Shown here: in pieces, positions 47,769 to 59,607 of the stretch
Numbering within the stretch: position 1 is the first letter of the stretch
How the letters are laid out: each line of letters begins with the position of its first letter
Assembly (NCBI GenBank): GCA_951804985.1
Contig: OX638132.1
Coordinates: 105,060,526-105,124,525, forward strand
Direction: 5' to 3'
Source: Dryomyza anilis
Taxonomy: Eukaryota > Arthropoda > Insecta > Diptera > Dryomyzidae
DNA length: 64,000 nt
Translations under genes and position numbers: made by a program
Notes under the pieces: model-generated
Databases searched by the model: none
What the model saw: only the letters and a program-made list of their open reading frames with translations
What the model was told of the DNA's origin: nothing

Positions 47769-48331
47769 AATTCATGGTCAATTAAAATGAACTGCTTCAT
47801 ATCAATATTTGTAGCTGCTAAGCTAAACAATAATCTAAATTAGGCGAGTTTGCGATTAATTTTCTGTTATTTACTTTGCTTTGTCTAATATTTTTGAATA
47901 TTATAAAAATATTCAATCGGATATGACTATCACGTTATCAGCGAAATGCAGGTGTGGTCAGCAATTTGCAGAATGTTGCGCTGGAACTCGAAGAAACTGC
48001 TGCGTCGGATGTTATTTTTAACATAATCAAATAATTTTTCCATAGAACTCGCAAAATTTCTTCATTGCAAAAGCAGTTAATAAAAGTATGCATTTTTTAT
48101 TTATAAAATCATCTCCTCTGATTCAAAAGAGCAATATGTATCTACTGACCGCACCACTTTCGCTTAAACACGATTCTTTCGAATGATCGTTCATATTATT
48201 TGTTCTTTATTTTAATTTTTATTGCTTGATTGGATAGATAGCCTGCTTAAAAATGTGCAATAAATGCGCATATGCAAATCAGACGAGCTTTGAATTCACA
48301 CTTGACCCAGAACTCAGAACGGCACTTCTGC

Positions 48332-48371
48332 TATAAAGTCACGTGTAGCTTGCAATGTGACACACGTCAGT
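48332..48371 (+). promoter_or_regulatory. Possible TATA + Inr core promoter
   Basis: TATAAA at 48332-48337 and an initiator-like CGTCAGTACG with A+1 at 48369 lie in a small G+C-richer patch with CACGTG (48340-48345). The 37-bp TATA-to-start distance is longer than the usual 30-32, and no DPE is present. It could serve an alternative Desat1 leader exon. Confidence 0.25.
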
Positions 48372-50382
48372 ACGTGTAAAACAACCGAGTTGAAAGATTC
48401 TTTTTCAAAAATTACAGTGAATTAAATCGAAGCGCAGTATAAAATAGAGCTAGCTGTTGTTACTTCCTGCATTTAGTTTCTACATATTTATAAATAGTAT
48501 ATATTTTACAGTTATTGGCAAATAAAAAGTGGATACTATTAAAATAAAACAAAAAATTAGTTGAAATGTACTTTAATCTATTATGTTATTGATTTACAAC
48601 ATGCGAACAGAGTCCCTTTAATTGTTTTGTTACTTTTTGCGTCTGCTAATTATTGTTTAATCACTGATTATTATTTTAATTGGCGGCACATTCCCATATA
48701 AGGCGCGTGCGTTCATTCGCTATTTGCGCAAATAACAAAAAAGATTAGGTTGAAAACAAGTGTCCGGATTTGCGTCGAATATTTCCAAATTATAATTTTT
48801 ATAATCTTATTTTTGGCATGAATTTGTTTTGCTGTTTATGATTTTTTTTTTCTTGATTATTTTTGTCGCTATTTTTTATTATTAGGTCCAGGTGTTTAGG
48901 TTATAAAAGTCAAAGTTCTAAAAAAAGTAATGCGAATAAATTAAAACATGTTTTAATTCACGTAAATCTTTATGGAATCATGCACCGTAACAAAATCATT
49001 TCAAATTCTTTAGAACTTGATCTATTCAAAAATATATTTCTACCTTCAGTAAACATGGATGTTTGGGGAAGTGGTGGTTGTTTGTTATTGTATATTATTA
49101 TTTTTTATATTTTAAGTATTAGTTTATAAACATATGCTTGATTATTAGCTTGTAATTTTATTATTTTTGGCCTTAAGGCTTCTGAACACACAAAAAAAAA
49201 ATCAACCTCATTGTAAAAAAAATATTCCGTCGAAATATTTCCGTTCGAAAATATTTTAGAAGGAATATTGAAAATGTAGAATCTTGAATCTATAAAAATA
49301 TTACGTTTATATTATAATTTATTGTTTAAGCGCCACTCACGCGCCATTTTAAACTCGTAAGTGGCAAAAAATGTTGTTTCGAACGTTTTGCTTTTTCTTG
49401 TGTCTTAAATTTAAAATCAAAATCGCGACAGAGTCTAAAGAGGTCTAGTTAAAGTTGAACCGTATAACAAATTTTCTAAATATAAGCCAGCTTATGTTAA
49501 TTGTTTTAATTACAAAAATAGCGTTGAAATCATGCAACCACCAACCAACCAACGACAGGGTTCAAATTCGAACAGAGTTTATTGTTCTTTAAATTATTAG
49601 CTGTGGTTGTATTCGACGTTATTCAAATATGTAAATTACAATAAAATACTACGATGCGTCGAAATCCACCACACCGCAGTGCATTTGGTTTTTCATTTGA
49701 AATAGGTACATTTTATTTTTCCGCTATTGCAACTACGAAGGTTCAAGTGCGAATATTTCTGCCATGAAAAACATATCGAAAATTGTTTGGCAGCGTAAAC
49801 TGTTGAATATAATTGAAGTTTTATCACCATTGCATGTGTTTTAATATTTTTTAATACGAGTCTAAAGATCACGTATATTATAATCTTTAAATAATAATTT
49901 TAAATTGCTGTAATTTTCCAGAACATTTGCCAACACGAACGCAGCAAGTTCTATATATTCTTTGGCTGATGATAAAATTAAAGAAATTGCGATTTAAGTT
50001 AATTTGTAAGTGCTTCTATTTGCAATAAATATATAAAACTGCTAATCGGCTTTCTTATCGAAAAATCGGAAAGTTATTATTTAAATTTGTCATTTCTAAA
50101 TGCAACTAGCATCAACTAATCACACATGATATGGCGTGCTTACCAATAATCGTTACGCTCTTTTAATGCAATCAATTGTGCTCTTTTGAAGGGTTGTCGA
50201 GTGCACTGCACATTAGGCCGGATCAGCTTATCCCGTAAAAGTGTCAGACAAACAAAAGAAAATGTTTGAAGTCCGCCAAAAATCGTCTTTTCGTCATAGC
50301 TTCAAATTTAATATCGTTTTTGTTTATGAAGCACACAAAATACTTTTAATGGCAAAGAATTATAATTTTTCGAGATCTTTAA

Positions 50383-50710
50383 TTGTATGACAACAAAATT
50401 GCACTTGTTGAGGGTGACATCGGAGGTCAATTAAACATATGTGACAAATATCCGGCGGAACCTTTCCAACGATATATAAAACTTGATGATTGGACATCGA
50501 ATAAAGAAGCGGGATCCAAAAAACAAAAAAAAAATGTATTCCAAACATCCGCCCCGGCCTACTGCACATCTCTTTATACAACGTTATATGTACATGGATT
50601 TTAAAATATCCTTTTACCGAAGGCAGTTCCTGATCGATGAGGCCAATATGTTAATCTTTCGAAAATTATTGCAAATTTCGAAATTAATCAACTGGTTTTT
50701 ATTATATTAA
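50383..50710 (+). other. Coding-like fragment, unrecognised
   Basis: One frame reads KIALVEGDIGGQLNICDKYP and on to LDDWTSNKEAGSKK, stopping at 50604. The overlapping frame, open from 50483 to 50710, reads YRRQFLIDEANMLIFRKLLQ near its end. Together they look like one protein stretch with a frameshift near the A9 run at about 50526, but no family was recognised and no splice sites are evident. Confidence 0.2.
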
Positions 50711-50740
50711 TCAATAAACTCTGTCTAGTTTGTAATATTT

Positions 50741-50755
50741 CTACAACGACGATAT
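50741..50755. mobile_element. Solo terminal repeat of the CGTCGTTGTAG MITE family
   Basis: CTACAACGACGATAT is identical to the right terminus of the MITE at 30883-31144. No matching left end is seen nearby. Confidence 0.4.
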
Positions 50756-51069
50756 TATTTTATTTGATTTATAACTTTTGCCATTTATTGTGAAATTTTC
50801 CATAGACCTTATGCTCTCGCTTTTCTTGATGCTCTGGCAACTCTTTTGTTTGGCTCAGAGTGCTGCGCTCAATGCTTGGGCAACTTTTGCGAATTCTCGC
50901 CAAATACTTCAACACTTTGTATATGTATGCTGTGCGTTGCGTTCGTTTGAGAATTTTGTTGTTGTTTAATTGGTATAAAACCAGAATGCTATTGTGCTAA
51001 ACAAATAAACATTGTAGCTACCGTCGCCGGTTGGGGCACCACTAGACGCTTCCCCACGATCGTTGCTGA

Positions 51070-51103
51070 TCAGTTTGAGTAGACATCGCGAGCCGAACAG
51101 ACG
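51070..51103 (+). promoter_or_regulatory. Inr + DPE core promoter, probably for a Desat1 leader
   Basis: TCAGTTTGAG with A+1 at 51072 matches the fly initiator. At exactly +28 to +32 (51099-51103) the sequence is AGACG, a full match to the DPE consensus RGWYV. A TATAAAA at 50974-50980 is too far upstream to serve this start and may mark a separate weaker one. The next + strand gene is the Desat1-type gene at 63070, which has a splice acceptor just before its ATG. Confidence 0.6.
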
Positions 51104-51370
51104 CGACTCTGAGCGCAACATAAGATTTCACTCCGTGCAGAGTGTTTTCTTAAGCGAGAAACAAATAAATATTCACTAACATTTTCCAGTAAATAAAATA
51201 ACCGTCGTTCGAGGAATACCACAACTACCAACAACAAGGTCTCTAAATTTGTGGAATACAGTTTCAGAAAAGAGTGGTAAAGGTGAATTTTTCTAGTTGA
51301 ACTGAAAAATTCGCTAAATAAAGAAAAAGTAAGCAAGAAGAAACAACGGAAAAAGAAATAAATATTAAAG
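51072..51370 (+). other. Probable non-coding leader exon (Desat1-type gene)
   Basis: Starting at the Inr, a stretch without sustained ORFs ends in an A/G-rich sequence AATATTAAAG followed by GTTAGT, a usable donor at 51371. Splicing to the acceptor ending at 63065 would give an 11.7-kb leader intron. A long multi-promoter 5' region is known for Drosophila desat1. The link between this exon and Desat1 is inferred. Confidence 0.45.
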
Positions 51371-52036
51371 GTTAGTTTGTAGTTTTTTTTTTTTTAATTT
51401 GTGTCGAAAATAACAAAAAAAAACATTTTCCATTATTTTGTTAATTGTATATTTTGCTGTGATGCTTTCGCGATCTTTGTTGCTGTTTAAAAGTTTTTTA
51501 ATTCAATTATCTTCCATTAACACCACGTAGTTCGTCGTGTGTTTCTCTTAAGTTAGGAAATGTAAATATATCACGAGATAAATAGACTCGCACAGAACTT
51601 TCAAGGTTATTGCGTTATTCGTCGACAGTTTCTGCAACAAACAAAAAAATGCAAATTGCTTTTTTTGCCATTTAGTTTTTTTTAAATAATTTATGAAATG
51701 CATATATTGTGCAAACGTTAAAAGCTATTCACAAAAACATATTTAGTATATTTTTAAAATATAGCTTGAGTTTGTATTATAAATATACATATTATATAAC
51801 TTTAACTTAATAAAAATTCTTAATGCCATCTTTAGCACAAACATTTTTTTCATGATTACATGAAAAAATTTAGTGTATGCTCGTTTTAATGATTGGGGGC
51901 AGCGCTTTTATATGATTCATCAGCGCCGAAATTTTAATACACGTTTTTTTCAAGTTTTTTTAATATAGTTTGTTCATTTTGCTATATAATCATTATATAC
52001 CTGAAAATTACTGATTGTCGAAGTCAATATTTATAC

Positions 52037-52290
52037 TATATCGTCGTTGTAGAACGAAAAGTCACCAAATACATTTTTATGAAAATCTTAAATTTCAACT
52101 TTCTTCATAATTATTACAAAAAGTAATTGATACATTTTTAAAGTTGAAATACCAATTGATAGATTCACATTTTCTTATCATTTGGTACAAAAATTGAGCT
52201 CATCGATCAAAAATTGAAAGATATATAATGAGTTTTGTAAATGAACAATTGGCATTTTCAAAGGGTAGTTGGTGACTTTTAGTTCGATAT
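52037..52290. mobile_element. MITE, CGTCGTTGTAG-TIR family (copy 2)
   Basis: The left end TATATCGTCGTTGTAGAACG and interior CATTTTTAAAGTTGAAATACC match the 30883-31144 copy. The right end keeps TTGGTGACTTTTAGTTC but has lost about 8 bp (TACAACGA) before GATAT. Confidence 0.8.
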
Positions 52291-54876
52291 GATAAAAATG
52301 AAACGATCTAATGAAAAGTATTTCAACTTTAAAAATCATGTAGTATATTTTTTAATATTTTTAACTAACCTCGTATTTCGTAAAACGAAAATAGTATCGT
52401 CCAAAATTCCTGTGTCAGTTCTTTACTACTGGTTTTATTCGTCATCGTTTTTATTTTATAATCTTAATAAATCATCGAAAATAATTTTAAATTGTATTCA
52501 CTCCTCACTTTTACATAGTATTATTATTTCGCGAATATTTCTAACAAATTTTGATTTACATTTCATTGAAATACACTGTGCGATCTTTTTTTACTTTGTA
52601 CTTCTTTAAAACCACACTCGATATTTTGTTAATTCAAAGATAAAAACCACCAAAATAACACAGCACATATTCTGAATAGTTTTTTTAAATAACCGTTTAC
52701 TTATTTTAGTTCATCAGGCAGAATATTATTAATCAAGAATAAAATTCATCTTTAAAATTGTTTCTTGCTTAGTTTTCAATTAAAAAAAAGTGAAAAGTTC
52801 AGAATATCAATTGAAATATCAAATTTGATTTTTATTTTTCGGGTTTGCATTACAAGTAAATACTAATTCAATCCGCAACAGTTTTGTGGATTTAATAAAC
52901 GAATTTAATTTGATTTTTCTTGTATAATATTTGAATTTCGATCGGAACTATAGTTTAGAACATGCCTGACATCATTAATTTTAAAGAATATCAAAATTTG
53001 TCATTATGCTGGAAGAAAACGTTTCATCGATGTAATCACAGTATAAATAACATAATTTGACAGAGACGACAGTGAAAATCAGCATTTGAATAAGCAAAAA
53101 ATAAATATGTTATCTCTGTTGCTAATAAATCTATAAATCTTTGTTTAAAAATAAAATTCATCAAATACATTATGGAATTTTTATAAAGTTGTTAAAAAAA
53201 CAAATTAGTATTATTTGCAATTTTTTATTCTGACCTTTCTGGATTGTAGAATACATTTTCATGAGTTTATACTTTATTTCCAAGTTTACTTTTAAATTTT
53301 ACAAAATTGATTTGGTTAATTTTAAAAGTTGAAATGCCATTCAATAGATTAACACATTGTCATCATTATATATAAAACTTTGTTCAGTTTATGGCTCATT
53401 GCCGATTAAAGTGAAAAATAAAAAAACTTTCAAGATTTAAAAATGCATTAAATACTTTTTTTATGAAGCAATTCATAAAACTTGTAATTTAAATCGATTA
53501 GTTTTTTTAATTTTACAACTACTAAATATATATTCACCATTGATAATTAGAATAAGTTTTGCAATGTTATACGTTTACAAACAACCGTCATTTGTATAGA
53601 CATTCAGTTCAGTTGGGGTTAATCGGAACGAACTGCTGACAAAAACATACGTTAAACGAGTCATATCATATTCAGTGCAAGCATTTGAAACGATTTCACA
53701 ATTATTTCACTGTAATCCAGTGAAATTAAAGCAATGAAATAAAAGATTTTATTAGCACTGTAATGCCTGATTGAATTGCTGCCATTGCTGGTTTAAAGAT
53801 AATTGCGGTTGCATAAGTTATTTTAATTTCTAAAAGATGTTTGTAACAACTAATTTTGATTTTCAAGTTTTTATTACAATTTACTGTAACGCCACGTAAT
53901 CGTATCTTGCAAACGTTTTTGCAAATAATGCGCACTTTTTAATTAATTTAAGATTTCTTTGCTATTTTTTTTGCTTGTTTGTAATTTAATGCAAATTAGT
54001 CAAGCAATGTATTTTGTAGGCATACGTACGTGAATCACAATATTAACAGAGCAACGCAAAGTTTTACTAATTACTAAATAATTATTTGCTGTTACTCTCG
54101 TATTGGCGACGAAACTCTTGTTAGACATGCAATTTACAATAAACATTATTTGTTTAAAGTTTGTTTATTTGCAGTATACTCTACTCTAAAAGCACTTTAA
54201 ATGTTTGCCTTCAAAAAGATGAATGGAATTAAGAGATGTTTGCCATAAAAACGAGCAGCATATAATCTTAAAATTCTTTTGGTTTTGTTATCAACAATGT
54301 TTTCGGTAAAATGACAACCTGTCACCTCCGCCTGCTGTTATCAGAGAATTTAAGATCGCGTTATTTTGCTTTTTTTTATATAAATCTGACAACAAAAATA
54401 AAAGCAAAACGTACCATATTAAATTGAGCAGTACACTGCAACGTGATCACAGTCAGCGACGTTCGGGATAACCCTTGGATCATGTGGTGTCTGAGGGGGC
54501 ACTGAGTGTCACTGGATTGAATTGAATGCAACGTAATTGCAAAATTCTAAAAGTTTCCAGCTCACTTATTCGATTAAGGCGATCAGGTCATGCTGAAACT
54601 GCTCATAAAGTTTTTGCACTCTATAATTTAGTGTATAATAGAAATAATTATTTTCTATAATTGCTTTGCAGCTATTAAGTGGGAAGGCGAGGAATTGAAT
54701 TCAAACCAAACCAAAGACCGACCGACCTAATAAAGCGCATGATTGAAACTTTCGCTCGTAGTGGAATATTTGCGGTAGAAATGAATTTAAAGAAATTTGC
54801 TCTAAATTATTCGCAAAGATTTAAGACAAATTTTTGCTTTACTATTTTATGACTAGTTGTGATGTTTAGTGCTACC

Positions 54877-55131
54877 ATATCGTAGTTGTAGAATGAAAAG
54901 TCAACAAATACATTTTCAAAATTTCTTTTACAAAAATCTTTATAAATCTGTTAATTTTTAATCGAAGACCTTAATTTTTTTTACCACATGATAAGAAAAT
55001 GTAAAACCAATAAATGAATTTTCATCTTTAAAAATGCAGCAATTACTTTTTATAATATTAATCAACCAACTCGGAAATTAAGTTTTTCATAAAAATGTAC
55101 TTGGTGACTTTTCATTCTACAATGACGATAT
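54877..55131. mobile_element. MITE, CGTCGTTGTAG-TIR family (copy 3)
   Basis: Ends ATATCGTAGTTGTAGAATG and CATTCTACAATGACGATAT are inverted repeats of each other. They continue into AAAAGTCAACAAATACATTT and its mirror TACTTGGTGACTTTTC. The interior differs from copies 1 and 2 but resembles 61489-61572. Confidence 0.75.
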
Positions 55132-55639
55132 ATTGTCGACGTAGAAGATTTTTTTTTGTTGCAATTTTTTTTTGTTTTTTCATTATATCAAATATTCCAA
55201 TATACAACAAATATTCAATTTTATTACTCAGCGATGTCCGTCTGTCTGTTGAAATCACGATTATAGGAAAATCAGAAGCGGTAGATCAATGAAATGCAGA
55301 ACTTAAATTACTTATATGCCTACGCTGTCTGATATTAAAATTGTGCTTGTTCGGTCCTCCTTTAACCTATGCTACACCCACTTTTCTACATATACCTCAT
55401 ATAAACCCTCTACCGGATACGGGAGTCAAGGCACTCATTTTTTACCGCAACCCACAACAATGCTATGTTTCCTTTTTTCCCAATTTCCATTGTTTTACCC
55501 TAAACTTAAACCAAATTACCAAATGACTTGAGAATGTTTTTTTACTTTATTAGGTTTTAATTACCTTAGAAAAAATTACATTTTTAACTTTTTAATATTT
55601 GTCGGTTAGAGTGTTAAATTTTATGGGTAAACATATTTG

Positions 55640-55835
55640 GATTTCAGATTGTGACTATAATCGATAACATTGCTTCACACATTTTTACATATGTGTAAGG
55701 TATTTATAGTCGCCTTAGACTGACTTCAACTTGCAAATCTCACTAAATTCCTTAGACCAACATTCAAAATGAGACTATTTTAAAATTTCTCATGTGCCCT
55801 AACCTTTCTTACTGGTTTTATATTGACATTATCTA
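55640..55835 (+). repeat. Dispersed repeat with CACATATGTGTAGG palindrome (copy 3, partial)
   Basis: It contains ACATATGTGTAAGGTATTTA, TCGCCTTAGACTGAC, TTAAAATTTCTCATGTGCCC and TTTCTTACTGGTTTTATA, the right half of the family seen at 5300-5590 and 31740-32095. Confidence 0.55.
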
Positions 55836-56420
55836 CGCTCCGTCTATATAACATCATTATTTAAACGGCTATTTAAATCCTACTATTTTCTAATTTGGAC
55901 TGCAACTTATTAAAAATTGCTAGTAACTCGGACGTGATTGAGTAAAACGGGCGCCAGATTTGAAATCATCATGCCCGAATTGTCCAAAACACTTATGATG
56001 AATTTATTATAAAACCCCCATTGATGAATACCAAAACATGGAATACCAAAAATTAACATATTCTCATAAATTAATAGCATTTTTGATCTTATCAAACAAA
56101 AATGACCTGAAATATAAAGATGTTTGTAATTTTGAATTTTTTAAAAATGTTGTTGTTTCATTTTACTTATGTACGACATATTCCTTTTCTTTTAATTGAT
56201 AACAAACAAACTAAGTGCTCAATGACGAACGGGCGCCCTTCCTTCTTGATAGTCAGAAGTTCAAAATCAAGGCGATTCATTGCTCCAAACTATTGCACTG
56301 CTGATGCAATAATTGCTGACAAACCAACACAACAGCCGAGCGCCGACAACAATCATAAGTAAAACGTGTTGTTTACCGACTACCGGACGCGTGTTCCGCC
56401 GCTGCCACCACCCCACTGTT

Positions 56421-56486
56421 CTCTTTTCTTCGTCAGCTGTTTGCGGCGTTTTTCGAAAAGTTTTTCTCAAAACCAAAATGGTACGT
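56421..56486 (+). promoter_or_regulatory. Ribosomal-protein-like TCT initiator, 5' leader and ATG-ending exon
   Basis: CTCTTTTC (56421-56428, C+1 at 56423) fits the TCT initiator YYCTTTYY used by fly ribosomal-protein and translation-factor genes. A 55-nt G+C-richer leader follows, then AACCAAAATG with ATG at 56478-56480 and immediately GTACGT, a splice donor. An intron right after the start codon is a layout known for several ribosomal-protein genes. No downstream ribosomal-protein exon was found up to 64000, so this is either an orphaned fragment or a coincidental match. Confidence 0.35.
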
Positions 56487-57725
56487 GTTCCAATATGTTG
56501 ATGTGATAGGCTTGATTGAAGCTTTCGTTTCGAGTTGTGCTTTAATTTGCAACTAGTTTTAAACACAACCGACGCTCGTTTCTTAAAAATGTAAACCTGG
56601 AAAACTACCAGGGAAATAAATAAAAATTGTAAATCTGTCTTGAAAATTTTAAATCTATTCCAGATTTAGAATTGGTGTTTTATAATTTAAACAGAAATTT
56701 TAAAAATTATATTCAGAAAAGTCTAGAGAAATTTTAATTTAATTTGGCTCTTATGCTCTCTTGACTTTATATGTTTTTTTCTTCGTCATTAAACGCCTCT
56801 CATCGTATGATGTGAATGCTTCGTTTTCATTCGTTCGCAAAGTGACGTGAGTTTTTGCGAACACGTTTGCGTGAGCGAGCATCTGTACCTTGTCGCGGTA
56901 GACAGACGGACAGACAGACATACAAACATTCATAAAGAAAGACGCTCTGCTGTTTTTTTGTCGGGTTCCCCTTTAATATGAAATTTTTCAAGTTTTCATT
57001 ATTATTTTGCTATTCTATTGCTCATGTTTGCCATTTCTCTCTCGTGTGTACGTTGAATGCTTTGCCTGGATGACGATGTGTGGTGTGGTGAAGCATTATT
57101 TACCACAATAGCGGAATTTTCCACACACATCGTGGAACACGCAGTTTATTCTCGCACTCTCTCTCTCTCTCTCGTCGCGCAAAGAGAAATAAGCTTCAGC
57201 AGCTGTTTCGGGAATGCTTTTATGGACATTTTACCAGCATATTCTAAAAGAGTGGATGTGTTATGTCGTTGCCAATGCAGCTTAAATTCTTTTTATTTTT
57301 TTGTTACAAGAACAATAGTATCATAATTTAAATGTTTTTGATTGTAATTTAAAATTTGGTAATTCTAAAATTACTACAATAAATATTGAATTCTGGAGCA
57401 AAACTTTATTTCCAAATTTATAAAATTCATAATGAAAATGTGCTTAAAAAATCCCCGTTTAATTTGGCACTAACAACGATTACCAATGGTTTCAAATTTC
57501 ATTTCTTACATTTTTCAGTCGATTTTAAAAACAAAATCAGCTTTTTGACTTTTAATACTCTGTGAAAATTGTCGAAAATGTAAACTTTAATTTATAAACT
57601 GTCTTCAAATTGTCTATGAATGTGTTTTATCAATGTGTTTTGTCGCAAAACACAATTTCATACACACACACGATTTTGAGTTGATTGACCTAACGTTAAA
57701 TTTGATAAATCTATTTTTTACTACA
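56487..57725. other. Intergenic DNA, no gene seen
   Basis: 56760-57230 is G+C-richer, with AGACAGACGGACAGACAGAC near 56904 and a CTCTCTCTCTCTCTC run near 57159. An 89-codon ORF from 57057 has no recognisable domain. The remainder is AT-rich. Confidence 0.3.
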
Positions 57726-58364
57726 CTGTGGGTTAGTTTTACAGTTGAACTTCTATTTAAACTTTGTTTAAAAACAGAATAAAATTTATCAGCGAACTTC
57801 ATTTGTCGTTTAAACTTAGTTTAAAGTTTCAAGAGAATATAGAGAAAATTATCTCACAACATTTTGCAATTTTCTGTTCCTCCGTCGGATCGCAATTTGT
57901 TCTTTATTTTGATATTTTTGAACTTTATAAAACTTTCAAGAGGAAATTGTCTCACAACACTTTTGCTATTTTCTGTTCCTCCGTCGGATCGCAATTTGTT
58001 CTTTATTTTTAGATTTTTGCACTTTTTTGAATAAAAAATAATCCTCACGTCTCCGCTATAGTTGCTCATTATTTTGATAATATTTCCGATTATAATCATT
58101 AAATTTTTCTGAAACATTTATTTAATATCTTTCTTTCATTTCATTTTCTTTGTTTATTTAATTTTTGAATGACATACAAATCAAAATCGAAAGAAATTTT
58201 TTGTCATTAGCCAGCGGTGCCATATTTATTGACTGGATCTATGTACTTTTAAAAGTATCACTAAAAAACTGCGAACAATATTAAACGTCGTTTAATTAAA
58301 AGAGAAGAATATTTAAACGAAGTTTAAACTACGTTTAAACTAGCACTGCAAAACTGGCCCTGTG
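57726..58364. mobile_element. GTTTAAAC-rich MITE with inverted ends
   Basis: The left end CTGTGGGTTAGTTTTACAGT and the inverted right end CACAGGGCCAGTTTTGCAGT match at about 14 of 20 positions. Both arms continue into TTTAAAC-rich subterminal sequence. The interior has a tandem duplication and no transposase. A fragment of this family lies at 190-249. Confidence 0.6.
57850..58018. repeat. 99-bp tandem duplication inside the GTTTAAAC MITE
   Basis: TTCTGTTCCTCCGTCGGATC plus GCAATTTGTTC occurs at about 57872 and again at about 57971. The flanking TCTCACAACA..TTTTGC is also repeated. The period is 99 bp. Because 99 is divisible by 3, it leaves short open frames on both strands that repeat the same peptide; these are not evidence of a gene. 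Confidence 0.75.
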
Positions 58365-59466
58365 AATTCTTTAAATATTAATTTTTGGAGTTTCAACTCT
58401 TATTAAAAATTGTCTTATATTTATTGCAATAGTTATGAAAAACAAAACTTGTTGAATTCACCTTCTCGAATTCCTCAATTTATTTTACTCAAGGTACACC
58501 TAATATAAATATATATTACTTTTTATGTGGTTATTAAAACGTTTTTAATTGTCTTAGCTTAAACTTGAACTATACTAAATATGTGTGTTTAAATCATAAA
58601 CCCTAAGAATTAACACATTGTCATGTCACTCAGTAATTTCAACATTAGATCGCCTAGTCATTCTGCAATGTCACAGTTTGACCTTCTTAAATGTACCAGA
58701 AATCGTATACGTCGCGCTAGAATATTTTAGAGAAGGTTTTATTTTAAAACGTCAAAATTATGCGAACTCTCTCTCTCATTTGTTGTGCTCAGCAACAGCT
58801 TTTCAACCCTTAAGCAGCGACTCACCGCTCTGCCGCCTTATCATTTCTATTTTAACTTGGACAATATTCATTTCCACCCCGGTTTAGACCACACAAGTGT
58901 CGGCAGGCACCATGAGAGCTTTTTCCCAAAATGTTGCACACAGTATTGAGTAACTTTTCAGACGATTTGCAACGTGAATTTCGGTCTGCGAACAAGTGAA
59001 ATAATTATTTTTGAATTCCAAAATAATATCCTTACTACGTGGCGACTACATTTGTCAATTCAATACAAATATTGCAGACATTTTGAACTCTTTGTGGCAT
59101 TAATAAAGTATTTACTGGATTTTTTGTCACACTAAATGTAATTTCCATTTAACACGTATCAAATGGTAGCAGACAATTCGACGGTACATGCAGCTGAGTT
59201 TTCGTTTAAAGACTTCAGGTGCGTGCACAATATAAAAAAAAAGTATTTCATGATATTCGACTTGAAAACTGTGATACCAACCGAACGACGACGACGACAC
59301 CACCCAGAAAATTCAATTAAATGATGTACATCAATTAGACAAATTGGATTTTATAAGCATTAACTTGATGGATTTTGTTGTTGGTATCTATTTCACAATT
59401 TTCATCCTGTAATACAAAATTTATTTGTATACAGGCGCCCGCCGCATATATAGTATGTGTATCGTG

Positions 59467-59607
59467 ATGGCGTCGTCAATATGTGTTTCGTTGAGAATCA
59501 CGCTGAAATTGCGTGATAACTTGGAGAGTGAGTGGCACATGTCTAAAAATCTAAATTTACTGAAGGCTAGGAAAGTTTTTAAGAACTATTTGGCCAAAAA
59601 TGTGTAA
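59467..59607 (+). CDS. Small hypothetical ORF, 46 residues
   Basis: An ATG at 59467 opens 46 codons (MASSICVSLRITLKLRDN .. KNYLAKNV) rich in Lys/Arg/Leu, ending TAA. It is preceded by TTTGTATACAG, a possible splice acceptor ending at 59434. No family is recognised; it could be chance. Confidence 0.12.
   Translation: MASSICVSLRITLKLRDNLESEWHMSKNLNLLKARKVFKNYLAKNV

Larger units (their letters stand above)
44361..51000. other. AT-rich inter-desaturase DNA
   Basis: Largely featureless AT-rich sequence. A G+C-richer patch at about 45600-45730 and another at 48290-48400 may be regulatory. A 93-bp tandem duplication lies at 47583-47768. Small ORFs here (for example 45470-45745 and 48863-49129) have no recognisable protein features and are not called. 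Confidence 0.35.
51371..56420. other. AT-rich DNA, presumed Desat1 leader intron
   Basis: No gene is seen. It contains three dispersed-repeat copies (52037-52290, 54877-55131 and 55640-55835). A G+C-richer patch at about 53590-53720 (CATTCAGTTCAGTTGGGG) and one at 54430-54550 resemble initiator contexts but lack a full DPE. Confidence 0.3.

Noticed and set aside
57764..58117. Repeated-peptide ORFs on both strands (FAIFCSSVGSQFVLYF repeats)
   Set aside because: Produced by the 99-bp tandem duplication inside a MITE; no independent coding evidence.
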